Shown here one piece after another: positions 1 to 8,960 of a stretch of DNA of 64,000 nucleotides. The first letter of the stretch is position 1; each line of letters opens with the position of its first letter. The notes beneath the pieces were generated by a model. That model was not told the DNA's origin and made no database searches. It saw only the letters and a program-made list of their open reading frames with translations. The position numbers were made by a program, and so were the translations under genes. The stretch is from Agapetus fuscipes (taxonomy: Eukaryota; Arthropoda; Insecta; Trichoptera; Glossosomatidae): positions 4,836,001 to 4,900,000 of the forward strand of contig OX637363.1 of the NCBI GenBank assembly GCA_951799405.1, given 5' to 3'.

Positions 1-129
1 TTTTTGACCCCCATGTTGAGAACCAATGGTTAAGGCGTTTAGAAAGATGATAAACGGCTGTCATTTTTTTATTGTATCATTTATACGTAGCTATTATGGC
101 TAAAGACAACTTAAAACTAAACTGATTCT
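1..129. other. unassigned AT-rich sequence
   Basis: I see no gene or recognisable repeat here. The longest frames are short and lack domain features. Confidence 0.5.
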
Positions 130-250
130 CGTTTTTTGTGTGAAACACACCATGCTTGTTCGCTAATGAGCGCCAATGTTGCAAGCAAGACGCAGTTAGG
201 CTGTATGAACCTATATTGCCGGTCTTTTGGTAATAGCTAAGGCTTTATAA
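130..250 (-). repeat. degenerate SINE B fragment
   Basis: Words such as GCGCCAAT, CAAGCAAGAC, CCAGTT-like and CCGGTCTTTTGGTAA occur in the same order as in the better SINE B copies at 50140-50225 and 26470-26535. The 5S and tRNA-like parts are missing or unrecognisable, so this is an old 3' body fragment. Confidence 0.5.
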
Positions 251-354
251 AATATATTTTTCACTTTTTGTTACAGAATATGTTTTACAGGTTTTAATTT
301 TTGTTTAATTGTGTAGTGATTGTTTTATATATTAAATGTTATTAATTGTTTGTA

Positions 355-873
355 TTCCTTGACTAAGGCTGACCACCCATACTGTAAAAAATGGTTCACT
401 TTTCCAATGTCACCTCTGTTTCAGAGAAGGTCGGCAAGAGTTGCAGGGCTTGTGTTCATTTTAGATAGGGTTTTTATCATAGATAAGTGGTTTTTATATT
501 GTAGGTCCATATGCGGCATGATGTCGCACGTTTAATAATAAAGAGAAATAACTCAAAAATTGAGAAAATCGAGATTTTGTAATAAAACGCAAGAACAATG
601 CTAGAAGAATAGGTAAAATGCGACAGCCGTTCAATTTGGACAAATATGACCGAGATAAAACATCGGTAGCCTTTTTCATCCCATACAAGTTGTACTGGTT
701 GTCTGAACTTCGAACGTGATTGCCCAACATTCTTACTTTTTGAGTTATTGCTCTTTATTATTAAACGTGCGATGTGTTAGCGCGAACTTATGCGTGTCTG
801 CTTGTGGGAATGCATTTAATGTGAATCTCAAATGATAAATACCTTTGCAACTTAGATTAAGATTAGATGTAGA
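355..873 (+). repeat. LINE 3'-end repeat, split by a MITE at 524-772
   Basis: It starts with TTCCTTGACT, continues through the family words GCTGACCACCCAT, ATGGTTCACTTT and GTCGGCAAGAGTTGCAGGG, and ends with CTTTGCAACTTAGATTAAGATTAG. The copy is interrupted in the conserved GCGGCATG/TGTTAGCGCG stretch by an inverted-repeat element and resumes after it. Confidence 0.8.
524..772. mobile_element. MITE with perfect 22 bp terminal inverted repeats
   Basis: The ends are TCGCACGTTTAATAATAAAG on the left and its reverse complement at 751-772. ATG occurs on both sides, consistent with a short target duplication. There is no coding capacity. The family was not seen again in the window. Confidence 0.75.
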
Positions 874-1160
874 GGATTTCTTATACCCAACGAATGGCAT
901 GTGTGAAAAATTAAATCATATATATTTTATGTTCCACCTTCCACTTTCTAAAGTTTCATAAAATTATTTAAACAATGAAAAATCGTTTTCAATCATGTTT
1001 AAATTCAATTATCCAAGAAACAATAAAAATTTCCTCCAATATTCTCACGGAAAGAGTGTTTATTTGTAATTGATTTTTAAGTACTTAATTATTATCTTAT
1101 TGTATTTTTATTTATCTTATCTTATTGTTTTATTTATTATTTCTCGAAGTGAAATGGTGC
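874..1160. other. unassigned AT-rich sequence
   Basis: Low-complexity, AT-rich sequence. I see no gene or repeat that I can support. Confidence 0.5.
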
Positions 1161-1493
1161 ACGCAACGCAAACGCAACTAAGCTACACATATAGTGTAAC
1201 TTCTTGCCACGTTATCCCCGAAGGGGTCGCATGTGGCGAGTTGAACCTATTTATTTTTACAGGTAAGGGGGCCGGCCTTACGCCAACCACTTCAGTTGAA
1301 GTGGAGGTTTCCCAGCTCCCGAGGGTGCTGGTACTCATTTCTTGTGAAGGCTGAGTAAACCTTGCCGGTATTTTATTTTGGGGTTTGAAATAAACACCGA
1401 AACGGGTAATCATTTCTGACACCCTCGGTGGGATTCGAACCCGAGCTTTCGGCATGGAATGCAAGCACTCTACCACCTGAGCTATCGACCGGA
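1161..1493 (-). repeat. SINE A, near full length (tRNA-derived head)
   Basis: Read on the minus strand, it opens with a tRNA-like head containing ATAGCTCAGGTGGTAGAG (A-box region) and GGGTTCGAATCCCACC (B box). A body follows with AAATACCGGCAAGGTTTACT and a GC-rich hairpin-like stretch, and it ends in GTGTAGCTTAGTTGCGTTTG. The same architecture recurs at 29944 and 42351. The head lacks good acceptor and anticodon stems, so it is not a working tRNA gene. Confidence 0.85.
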
Positions 1494-1536
1494 CTTAACC
1501 TAACAAGAAATTGCAAAATAAAGGGCCGGTAGTAGT

Positions 1537-1612
1537 TGAGGTGTGACATACACAAAAACGGCGCTCTTTTGTCATGTATTAAATTTTAATTAAATAAATT
1601 ATCCTCATATAT
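1537..1612 (+). repeat. SINE B 3'-tail fragment
   Basis: GAGGTGTGACATACACAAAAAC...GCGCTC...AAATAAATTATCCT matches the 3' end of the SINE B copy at 35768-35815. Confidence 0.5.
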
Positions 1613-1718
1613 ATATAGAAACTAAAAAAGTAACAACAAATATAACAGTAAAAATAAAACTAAAAAGTTTATAATAAAACTGTCATCTAATCTTATCTAG
1701 GTTGCAAATATATGTTAC

Positions 1719-1883
1719 TGTGGTTTAAAGTCTTTTTCCATTTCTTTCTTTTCCATTATCGATATGTCACTTCACAACAAGAAGGTCGATGTTCAACTGT
1801 TCGGTCTCTTGTTTATTGACAGTGGAACATCAATTATTCAAATCTGAATAATATTCCAAATAGTCAGTCTTGCCAACACTACA
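1719..1883 (-). repeat. 3' LTR of the gypsy-like element (165 bp)
   Basis: Starts TGTAGTGTTGGCAAGAC and ends AAACCACA on the minus strand. It matches the 5' LTR except for a 12 bp shorter purine-rich stretch. It contains an AATAAA (GTCAATAAACAAG). A G-rich stretch, ATGGGGGCG, abuts it at 1884-1892 as a likely polypurine primer. Confidence 0.9.
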
Positions 1884-1905
1884 CGCCCCCATGATGTTAC
1901 CATCA

Positions 1906-4830
1906 TTAAACATAGTCGTGGAGCCAACGCGGCTTCACTCTTGCTCTCTGAGGTCTTGGATCCAGCTCTAATGAGGGCAACTCTGACAAAAGCTGTAGGT
2001 TTTCTGATGATGGCTGATCAACAATCAGCTCATCTCCCGGCGCCATCCTCAGATCCAGCACATGTCTTGGCATACCATCCACTTGTACAGTATTATCTGA
2101 AACAATGGCATCAACATGACCTCTATCCCAGGTTGTGGTGCAGCGCGCTCCTGGAGGCTTCACCAGCACCCGATCTCCCACCTGATAACGACACGACTCT
2201 TCCGTTTCCTTCACCACTGGTAAGGACGCTGGATGCCGCCATTTGTATGAGTAGACACTTGACGACGGCGCGTCTCGGCCCCGTGTCCCCTCACTAGCCA
2301 AATTATACCAGAAAGCTGCCATCAGTGGGGATATACCACTTCTGGCTGCCACTCGCTTTACTGTTCGGTGGTTACGCTCGACAATTCCATTTCCAGATGG
2401 GCGATAGGCCGCTCGAAACCGCTGCGCTACTCCCCAACGCTCACACAATGCCGTAACCTGTTGCGAGCGGAATGCGGTGCCATTGTCCATCAATAGCTCG
2501 TCAGGTGGACCACGTTCTCGGAACACTTCGTCAAGGTTGCCAGAAATTTCACATCCGCTCTCCGTTTTAATCTCCCGCCACACAGCGAATCGTCCTGGAC
2601 CACAATCAACAATAGTCAAGAATCGGCTTTTGCCATAATGCGTCACATCCACTGACAGTCTACTCCAAGTCTTCTCAACAGACAATACTCCTTCTTCGTG
2701 CGTTGTAGGTGCTGGATCGATAGACGCACATCGCTCACACGCTCTCACGCAGTCTTCAACCGCAGCCCTTGTCACTGAGGAATCGACCATCTTGGCCAAC
2801 TGAAGACTGCGATCAACTCCAAAATGATGCATAGCGTGAAGACTCTCCACATTGGCCACACATGCCAGTGACTCCTTTGCCAGCCACCGTTGACACACCC
2901 TAGTCAGCACGTCAGCCTTATTCTTCTCCGACGGCACAAAAGTAACGGTGATCTCCAGTGCACATTCCCGAGTGAGGTCACTGAAAAGGCCAAGTCTTCT
3001 TTTGACCAGCATCTCACTGGTTCCTGACACCTTGGCTCGACAATCTCCAACAAGGACTGACCTTAACCACCGCTCGGCCGTCTTGGAGTCAATCATAAGC
3101 TCAAGTTTAGTTAAACTCCACTTGAGAGCAAGGTTAACACCTTTAATGGCAGCGTCCAACTCGGCGATATTGATGTGGGCTAGATCGGCACCTTTTCTAA
3201 GCCATGCTGCATCCTCTACTACAACGCCTTCAATCTCGACGACAGCTCCCAACGCCAGAGAGCTCGCATCTGTCCAAACTCTGCCACAGGTAGTTAATGG
3301 CACATTCCAAATACCACGCACTGGATCCTCTAACTGCACTCTTGCCACAATGTTACGAATGAAAGCGTTTGCTTTTGCGCCAACAGGATCCTCCCAACCT
3401 TCGCCTTCACCGACACGCTTAGCATAGCTGCACGCTACTCGCAGCCAACTACACACCGGATAATGGCCCACAAGCTGACCACAAATGGAAAATAACTCTC
3501 GCTTCGAAAGAGCCTTATCCCCAAGTGAAGGGAGCTCATTCCCTCGTCGATATTCCAGTTGGCCATCGCTTCTCCGCGCGATTGCCAACCCAAGGGCACG
3601 TCCGCCATCCAGCGCCTGCGGAACCTTAGCCTCCAAGCCATACCTCCTCAAATGTTCCGTCACCCTCTGCGCACTGACTACACATTCACTCACCAAAATA
3701 TCGTCAATATAACTAGCAGTACCCCGAGCAACTGCCTCGTCCAAACTAAGAACATAGTCAAGGATCCGACTCATTATTCTCGGCGCACAATTAAGCCCGA
3801 ACCCGAGACGAGTCAAGTGATAAGTCTGATTTCGGAACTTCACCGTCTGGTACGGCCATAAAGTTTCGTCCACCTCGATCTGAAGGTAAGCAGACTTCAA
3901 GTCCACCAACACGAGGGGCTCTGCCATCCGCCGCCACTCTCGCAACGATTGATCGCATGCAGCTGCATCAACAACTGGCCGACTTTCTACATGTTTATTA
4001 AGTTCGCGATAGTCCAACACAGGGCGAACTTTATGTTTATTTGCCTGGACGATCGCCATCAGAGGCAGCAATCCTGCTTGCGCCTGATTTGAAGTCGGCT
4101 TCAACCAGCCCTCCTCAATCCATCGCTGGACCTCGTCCTCGTAGGCTTCCTTACTTGGTTTATCAAAATTATTTTTATACGCGGCGACTCTGTTGGTTAG
4201 CTCTGGCGACCCCACCTTCCACCTCCATGCAACTTTCCAGCGTCCATGTGTTCTATCGAACACGGCATCAAAGTCTCTATCTTCTATGTGATGGTTCTTT
4301 GTCCCTTCTACCGTTGCACCACACTCATTTTTGGCGAGAAAAAATTTTCCACTCGACACACAAACACCCCCCGCCACACTAATAAAATCCATACCCAACA
4401 CTATGTCAGCCCCTGAAAACACCTTTTCCAGGAGTAAACAATCCAAGCTCACGGTCATCCCGAGCGCCTCCAGCTCAACGACCGCCCGTCCTGCACAAGA
4501 AATTCGAGAGCCGTCGACTGCTACGACGCTCTCGCAGGGCCTCGCCGACTTTTCTCCTGCCCACAAATCCGCCCTGACAATGGACCTCGAACAGCCCGTG
4601 TCCACTAGGGCTCTGACGCGCCTACCCTGTAGCCGCGCCTCCACCACAGGAAGCGCCGTTAATTTTTCATGGAGGCTACCGGCGCACAAGCCTCCTTCCG
4701 CCCGTTTCCCTTCTTTGGGCAATTCTTTAACACGTGGCCAGACTCCTGACAGGCCCAGCAGGTGACGGTAGTGTCCGTCCCACGCTTCAAACAGTCTTTT
4801 ATCATGTGCGGACCTCCGCACCTGTAGCAC
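1906..4830 (-). CDS. pol: Pol polyprotein of gypsy-like retrotransposon (protease, RT, RNase H, integrase)
   Basis: The open frame has 974 codons. It overlaps gag by 172 nt in the -1 frame, so only residues from about 41 onward are expected to be translated, as a gag-pol fusion. Domains in order: retroviral-type aspartic protease with DTGC at residues 77-80; reverse transcriptase with LGFGLNCAPR and the catalytic YIDD near 372; RNase H with a DASSLALG motif near 518 and later acidic residues; integrase with an H-H-C-C finger (HHFGVD near 665, CVRACERC near 695) and a D,D,E core (SVDV near 728, MDNGTAF near 781, GIVERNHR near 818). No stop interrupts the frame and the catalytic residues are present. 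The family placement (Ty3/gypsy, divergent clade) is inferred from domain order and motifs. Confidence 0.9.
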   Translation of the reverse strand: MLQVRRSAHDKRLFEAWDGHYRHLLGLSGVWPRVKELPKEGKRAEGGLCAGSLHEKLTALPVVEARLQGRRVRALVDTGCSRSIVRADLWAGEKSARPCESVVAVDGSRISCAGRAVVELEALGMTVSLDCLLLEKVFSGADIVLGMDFISVAGGVCVSSGKFFLAKNECGATVEGTKNHHIEDRDFDAVFDRTHGRWKVAWRWKVGSPELTNRVAAYKNNFDKPSKEAYEDEVQRWIEEGWLKPTSNQAQAGLLPLMAIVQANKHKVRPVLDYRELNKHVESRPVVDAAACDQSLREWRRMAEPLVLVDLKSAYLQIEVDETLWPYQTVKFRNQTYHLTRLGFGLNCAPRIMSRILDYVLSLDEAVARGTASYIDDILVSECVVSAQRVTEHLRRYGLEAKVPQALDGGRALGLAIARRSDGQLEYRRGNELPSLGDKALSKRELFSICGQLVGHYPVCSWLRVACSYAKRVGEGEGWEDPVGAKANAFIRNIVARVQLEDPVRGIWNVPLTTCGRVWTDASSLALGAVVEIEGVVVEDAAWLRKGADLAHINIAELDAAIKGVNLALKWSLTKLELMIDSKTAERWLRSVLVGDCRAKVSGTSEMLVKRRLGLFSDLTRECALEITVTFVPSEKNKADVLTRVCQRWLAKESLACVANVESLHAMHHFGVDRSLQLAKMVDSSVTRAAVEDCVRACERCASIDPAPTTHEEGVLSVEKTWSRLSVDVTHYGKSRFLTIVDCGPGRFAVWREIKTESGCEISGNLDEVFRERGPPDELLMDNGTAFRSQQVTALCERWGVAQRFRAAYRPSGNGIVERNHRTVKRVAARSGISPLMAAFWYNLASEGTRGRDAPSSSVYSYKWRHPASLPVVKETEESCRYQVGDRVLVKPPGARCTTTWDRGHVDAIVSDNTVQVDGMPRHVLDLRMAPGDELIVDQPSSENLQLLSELPSLELDPRPQRARVKPRWLHDYV
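4653..4710 (-). promoter_or_regulatory. putative -1 ribosomal frameshift signal (slippery heptamer plus pseudoknot)
   Basis: On the minus strand the heptamer GGGAAAC (4710-4704) lies in the gag frame as G GGA AAC, the X XXY YYZ pattern. A one-base backward slip enters exactly the pol frame (GGG AAA CGG). An 8 nt spacer follows, then a 7 bp stem GGAGGCT/AGCCTCC (4695-4689 with 4677-4671). Its loop contains GCGCCG (4685-4680), complementary to CGGCGC (4658-4653) just past the gag stop. The linker between is A-rich (12 nt). This is H-type pseudoknot geometry; function is inferred. Confidence 0.8.
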
Positions 4831-5423
4831 TTCAAGGGCTTTTTTCTTTCTACAGCCACCGATGAAAAAAATGGGCTGCGATACTCGCAGATGAGTAATC
4901 GCGCTTTAGCGACAATAGTTGGCAGCGGTGGCAATCCATCCCCGGATTCCAATTGAAGGCGGAGCTCCCTGGACACGGACTCGGGCATCCCAACGACCAA
5001 CGAGAGCGCGAGGATGTTATCACTCAGTTTAACTCCGGCTTGCGAAGCCAGCATCCGTAAATCCGACATGAAGACGTCGACTTCCTCTCCTGGCTGCCAG
5101 CGCCTTTGCAAGAAACGGCTCCAAGCTGAGAAGCGTCCGACACCAAACACACAGCTGAGTGCTTCAGCCGCCTTCTCCCCGTCATCCTGTGTCTCTTCTG
5201 GCAAGTCAGCAAACCGATCAAACGCCGCACCTCTCAAGAAAGATGCCAAGCAACGAGAAAGATTTGTCTCCCCGTACAACTTCATCATCAATCGCAAACG
5301 TCTAAGCCACGGGTCAAACTCCCCGCCGATAAATGGCTCCATCACGTCTGCGAGTCTTGTAGACGAAATAGCTTGTGGTTTAAAGTCTTTTTCCATTATC
5401 TTTTTTTTTTTCTTCTTTTCCAT
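4659..5423 (-). CDS. gag: Gag polyprotein with two zinc knuckles
   Basis: 254 codons. The start ATG (5421-5423) lies inside the 5' LTR, and codons 1 to about 16 are LTR sequence. Central residues (PFIGGEFDPWLRRLRLM, WQPGEEVDVFMSDLRML) resemble the retrotransposon Gag core. Near the C-terminus are two CCHC-type zinc knuckles, CYRCGGPHMIKDC and CWACQESGHVLKNC, which would bind RNA during particle assembly. It ends just after the frameshift heptamer. A second in-frame ATG nine codons downstream (IMEKDF) is also within the LTR, so either could start translation. Confidence 0.85.
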   Translation of the reverse strand: MEKKKKKKIMEKDFKPQAISSTRLADVMEPFIGGEFDPWLRRLRLMMKLYGETNLSRCLASFLRGAAFDRFADLPEETQDDGEKAAEALSCVFGVGRFSAWSRFLQRRWQPGEEVDVFMSDLRMLASQAGVKLSDNILALSLVVGMPESVSRELRLQLESGDGLPPLPTIVAKARLLICEYRSPFFSSVAVERKKPLKCYRCGGPHMIKDCLKRGTDTTVTCWACQESGHVLKNCPKKGNGRKEACAPVASMKN

Positions 5424-5550
5424 TATCGATATGTCACTTCACAACAAGAAGGTCGATGTTCAACTGTTCGGTCTCTTGTTTATTGACAGTGGAACATCAA
5501 TTATTCAAATCTGAATAATATTCCAAATAGTCAGTCTTGCCAACACTACA
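5374..5550 (-). repeat. 5' LTR of the gypsy-like element (177 bp)
   Basis: Same ends as the 3' LTR. It carries a 12 bp longer A-rich (minus strand) stretch that is part of the gag start region, encoding extra Lys-rich codons in frame. No TGG-type primer binding site follows its inner end; the next bases on the minus strand are AGCTATTTCGTC. Confidence 0.9.
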
Positions 5551-5827
5551 GTTACATTGGGGATTCACATTATTTACATACAAGCAGACAAGTACAAGTT
5601 CGTGCTTGCACATGCCCCATGTGAAACTTCAACATAAAACCCAAATCTCAAATGGATATAGGTACACCATGCAACTCTTGCCGTCCTTCCCTGAAACAGG
5701 GGTGACAATGGCAAAGTGAACATTTTTTTACAGCATGGGTGGTCAGCCGCATATCAACCTATAAGTCAAGGAACAAGGAAAGAAGAGTTTTTGTTTTTAT
5801 TTGATTGTTGATTATATTTTCGCTTCG

Positions 5828-5990
5828 ACAATGTCACCCCTGTTCCAGGGAAGGTCGGCAAAAGTTGCAGGGCTTATGCTCATTTGAGGTTAGGATTTTA
5901 ATTTTTAAGTACACATTCAGCATTTGTCAGCGGGAACTTACACGTGTTTGTTTGTGGGCATGCATTTGATATGAGCTTTGAATGTTAATA
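5828..5990 (+). repeat. LINE 3'-end repeat, 5'-truncated
   Basis: CAATGTCACCCCTGTTCCAG, GTCGGCAAAAGTTGCAGGG and the GTGGGCATGCATTTGATATG region match the family. The (TTAGA)n tail is missing. Confidence 0.7.
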
Positions 5991-6014
5991 AATAGGCAAA
6001 AAGTTTCATCATAT

Positions 6015-6160
6015 ATTTTTTTAAGAAATCCTGTGCAGGAGACTCCCTAGATTCTAGAGACTCTAGGGGTCTATGACACTTGTTGTAGTGCCGCAGAGGT
6101 GTACGTGCTTGGTCGTCGCTACAAAGCGCCAATACTCAAGCAAGACCCAGTTGCTGTATA
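6015..6160 (-). repeat. LINE 3' fragment joined to a SINE B fragment
   Basis: 6015-6102 (T-run, AATCCTGTGC, GGGGTCTATG, GCCGCAGAGGTG) matches the 3' end of the A-tailed LINE at 51036-51118. From 6104 the sequence (GCTTGGTCGTCGCT, AAGCGCCAAT, CAAGCAAGACCCAGTTG) matches the SINE B body. Confidence 0.6.
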
Positions 6161-6161
6161 G

Positions 6162-6425
6162 TTATTTTTTTTAAATAGATTTGTGAAGAGTAATGCAATG
6201 CACCAACATATTCTACCTGGCCAGAAACAGGTTTTTATATCATCAATTAATTATTCATTATTGTTAATTTTAATGAATTATTAATTAATAATTACCTAAT
6301 AACATCTGTTGAACCAGGGTCAAAGTTGTGGTCAAATGACCCAGGCGGGGATCGAACCAACGTTGCCCTATTCCAAACACGCTAGAAAGATCAGCCCGCT
6401 TGGCCCCCTCGGCCATAACACCGAC
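6162..6425 (-). repeat. SINE C (class II tRNA-like head, A-tail)
   Basis: Read on the minus strand: GGTGTTATGGCCGAGGGGGC (A-box-like, Leu/Ser style), then GTTGGTTCGATCCCCGC (B box), then a body ending in ATTTAAAAAAAA. Related copies are at 27713-27981 and 42706-42920. The long gap between the boxes suggests a class II tRNA ancestor. Confidence 0.75.
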
Positions 6426-7059
6426 ATCATATTTATACCTTAGCAGTTGCGTAGCATGTATTGACGTAGGTAAAATGTCGCAACTGCTTTAACGCGAAAT
6501 TAAAAGCTAATCTGTCAATCAGCCAATAAAACATTTGCAAACATCAATTTGTCCGTAAAGCGATAATTGTATATTACTCTGTACGTGAATCGTGGATATT
6601 TCGTGTAATCAAAACCCCAAGTACAAATAATTACAAATCTTAAACTCGATCGTAGCGTTTTATCTAAGATTGTATCGGAGCTGAATAGCGGGCGTTTACG
6701 TTTCCGTGAATTTCACTGGTAAAACGCTACATTTGAGTCTTGTACTACGTGTAATAAGAACGTCAGAATAATGACGCTCGCTCGTATTGCGAAACGGCAC
6801 TTCGTTTAAAACGTATTACGCGTTACATAAGACGAGGCCACACTCGGAAATCTAAATGTGCAATGAACCAAAAAAAAAAAAAAAACCAAAGTAAGTACAT
6901 AACATGTCTGAAAGTTAATATGTAAGTACAGGCCTGAATGAGGCCAGCACATAGATTGGCATTGGCAAAATTGAAAAAAATTTAGCAAACGAAAATGAAG
7001 AATTTCAGACGATCCTAATCCTTTCAATAAACGGACGGTTTCATACGAGGACATAATAT
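6426..7059. other. unassigned AT-rich sequence
   Basis: Contains an A17 run at about 6869-6885 and no convincing coding frame or repeat family. Confidence 0.5.
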
Positions 7060-7440
7060 CATCCTTCTGTACAAGTGGAGCTATTGCGGCATCTATGGAA
7101 GCATCACCGAAGGTCAAATGTACCTACAACCTTCGACCTCGAGCAAACAACAATAATTCAACAGTTTTAGGCTTACACGGCCGGCTGATGATGCTGGAGT
7201 GATGTTTTCCGGGATCTGTTGCCGTGGTCTGTGGGAGCTGGAGCTTCATCTTCATACCGAAGAAGCCCATCGTAGAAATGGGCGAAACGTCCGGAAGCTC
7301 CAGCTCCCAAAGACCACGGCAACAGATCCCGGAAAACATCACTCCAGCATCAATAATTCAACAGTTCGTGTTTCTTCCTTATAGAAGACACTCGTCTCCC
7401 TCGGATATGACTCCGACGAAACGTAGAGAAAATCGTTCTT
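7060..7440. repeat. inverted-repeat element with hairpin at 7189-7351
   Basis: The arms GATGCTGGAGTGATGTTTTC...GTTGCCGTGG and their reverse complement flank a short centre with GCCCATCGTAGAAATGGGCG and AAACGTCCGG. Outside the hairpin, 7071-7160 and 7395-7440 (CAAACAACAATAATTCAACA, CTCCGACGAAACGTAGAG) recur at 12990-13240 in a different order. Single arms also occur near 22801-22855 and 37868-37935. Confidence 0.7.
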
Positions 7441-7609
7441 CTCTTTAAACACGGTTAGTAACATCCGTTTTTTTTATTCCAAAAAAAAATATCCTAATCC
7501 GCACGTCCCATGCATACCGAAAAATTCAATGTTTGGTGTGAATTTTTATTTGGCGATGTTATCGGTACATATATCTTTGAGAACGACGTTGGCCAGGGCT
7601 TACGATGAT

Positions 7610-7960
7610 GATGAGTTGATGATTTCTTTATAGCGCCGTTTCGTGATGTAGTCACTCCAAGGGCGCTGGTGCAAATGATGCCAGAAATTTGCTTGTCTTC
7701 AGTGCATTCCGGAACTTTCCATGGTCCTCTAGCTCTCTCACATGATGTGGCAGGTGGTTCCAGGCCAGAGGACCAGCAACTGCAAATGCACGCTTTCCAA
7801 ATATTGTGTTAACTCTTCTTATCGGTTCTTCAATCTATGATTTGGCTCCGGTTTCAGCCGAGCGCAGTGTTAGGCTTTCTTTGCCGGGGGTGACTGGTTT
7901 GATTAAATCAATTTTTCCAAATAGAGCTTTGTGGACCTATTGGCTGCTATTCCCATCGGT
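7610..7960 (-). pseudogene. LINE reverse-transcriptase C-terminal remnant
   Basis: The minus strand near 7805-7660 reads as ...FGKRAFAVAGPLAWNHLP..., the typical C-terminal end of CR1/L2-type LINE reverse transcriptase ORFs. Upstream parts are decayed, so only the 3' end survives. Confidence 0.6.
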
Positions 7961-8769
7961 TCCATAGACAATAATCTTCTATAATTTCCGACAATATGTA
8001 TTAAAAAAAATATAAACGGTATTCCGCAAGGTCTCATCTCGATTCTTCTCATTAGAGAAGACTCATGAGCCATTTTGCCGGTGAGTTGCAGATCGAGGGG
8101 TAGAAAGTTTGTTTTTTACATTTCATTTGTCAAAGTTGGTCAAAGTAATAACATCCAAGCCCGCATTGATTGTTAGATGAAATTGAATTGTAAAATGCGA
8201 TTGAACTCTTAGAAAAGTAAGATATTTTATTTTCAAAGTTGATCAAAGTACTAACATCGAGGCCCGCATTTAATATGTTAACATTAGATGAAATTCAATT
8301 TTAAAATGCTATTGAACTCTTACAAAAGTGTGAAAATCAAGCGGAAGGTACAAGGGGACGATGCTATGATCGTAAAGATCCTTTTATATCTTAGCAATGA
8401 GGCTTTGATTAGGAATTTTAGATTGGGCAAGTGTTCAGTTAAATAATTAGAAGATGGCCTAAATCCACTAATGAATTTAACTTATATAATGCGCGCCACG
8501 CGAGAAGCTGGGTAGGCTATTGAATAATGTTATATTCCGTACATAATGGCATCGATGGGTTTTTTTAACGAAAAAATAAATTCGACGATATCTCACACAC
8601 TTGGTTTTGATTAGATTTAAAGATCGGTAGTGCATAATGAAAGACCCTACACTTAAAAATTAAACTTTCGCTGCTGATCAATATAATATGCCATAGAAAT
8701 AATGAAATTTCACTTAAAACACCGTAGTTAGTACCAAGGTTTAATCTGGTTCTTGATCAGTAAAAATAG
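7961..8769. other. unassigned sequence with a diverged ~105 bp tandem duplication
   Basis: 8125-8220 and 8234-8331 share CAAAGTTG.TCAAAGTA, TAACATC.A.GCCCGCATT, AGATGAAATT.AATT.TAAAATGC and ATTGAACTCTTA. Nothing else is recognisable. Confidence 0.5.
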
Positions 8770-8960
8770 ATTTGCAGGGTGTGGCTGGCTGGTGTAGACT
8801 CCTGTCACTTCTTGCACCAGGGCCCCCGATGAGTCTTATCCGCGCTAAGACTCATTCACGCTAGCTGGAAGACCACATAAAAGTCTGTGAAATAGAGGAG
8901 ATAGTAAGATGAGAGACCATGTCTCCAGAATGAGCCATGATAGACTCACTCACACAGTAA
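8770..8960. repeat. dispersed repeat fragment shared with 56230-56290
   Basis: GATGAGAGACCATGTCTCCA and CATGATAGACTCACTCACA recur almost unchanged near 56230-56285. The class is unknown. Confidence 0.45.

Larger units (their letters stand above)
1719..5550 (-). mobile_element. complete Ty3/gypsy-like LTR retrotransposon, 3.8 kb
   Basis: On the minus strand the order is 5' LTR (5374-5550), gag, pol, polypurine stretch, 3' LTR (1719-1883). The 5 bp target duplication GTTAC flanks it. Both LTRs begin TGTAGTG and end CCACA. The pol order protease-RT-RNase H-integrase is that of Ty3/gypsy, not Ty1/copia. No envelope frame is present. The element is short and has no untranslated leader: gag starts inside the LTR. 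Both frames are open, so the copy may still be competent. Confidence 0.9.
1684..5776 (-). repeat. LINE 3'-end repeat split by the gypsy-like element
   Basis: The pieces 1684-1718 (CTAATCTTATCTAGGTTGCA) and 5551-5776 (ending AAGTCAAGGAAC) together form one ordinary minus-strand copy of the family. The LTR element 1719-5550 is inserted in its 3' part, with GTTAC duplicated at 1714-1718 and 5551-5555. Confidence 0.85.

Noticed and set aside
1427..1493. Possible tRNA gene (A and B boxes) on the minus strand, and similar heads at 10931, 29944 and 42351
   Set aside because: Acceptor and anticodon stems do not pair well, and each is fused to the same SINE body, so these are SINE A heads.
1941..4765. 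Several plus-strand ORFs of 100-160 codons
   Set aside because: Antisense shadows of the gypsy-like gag and pol frames.
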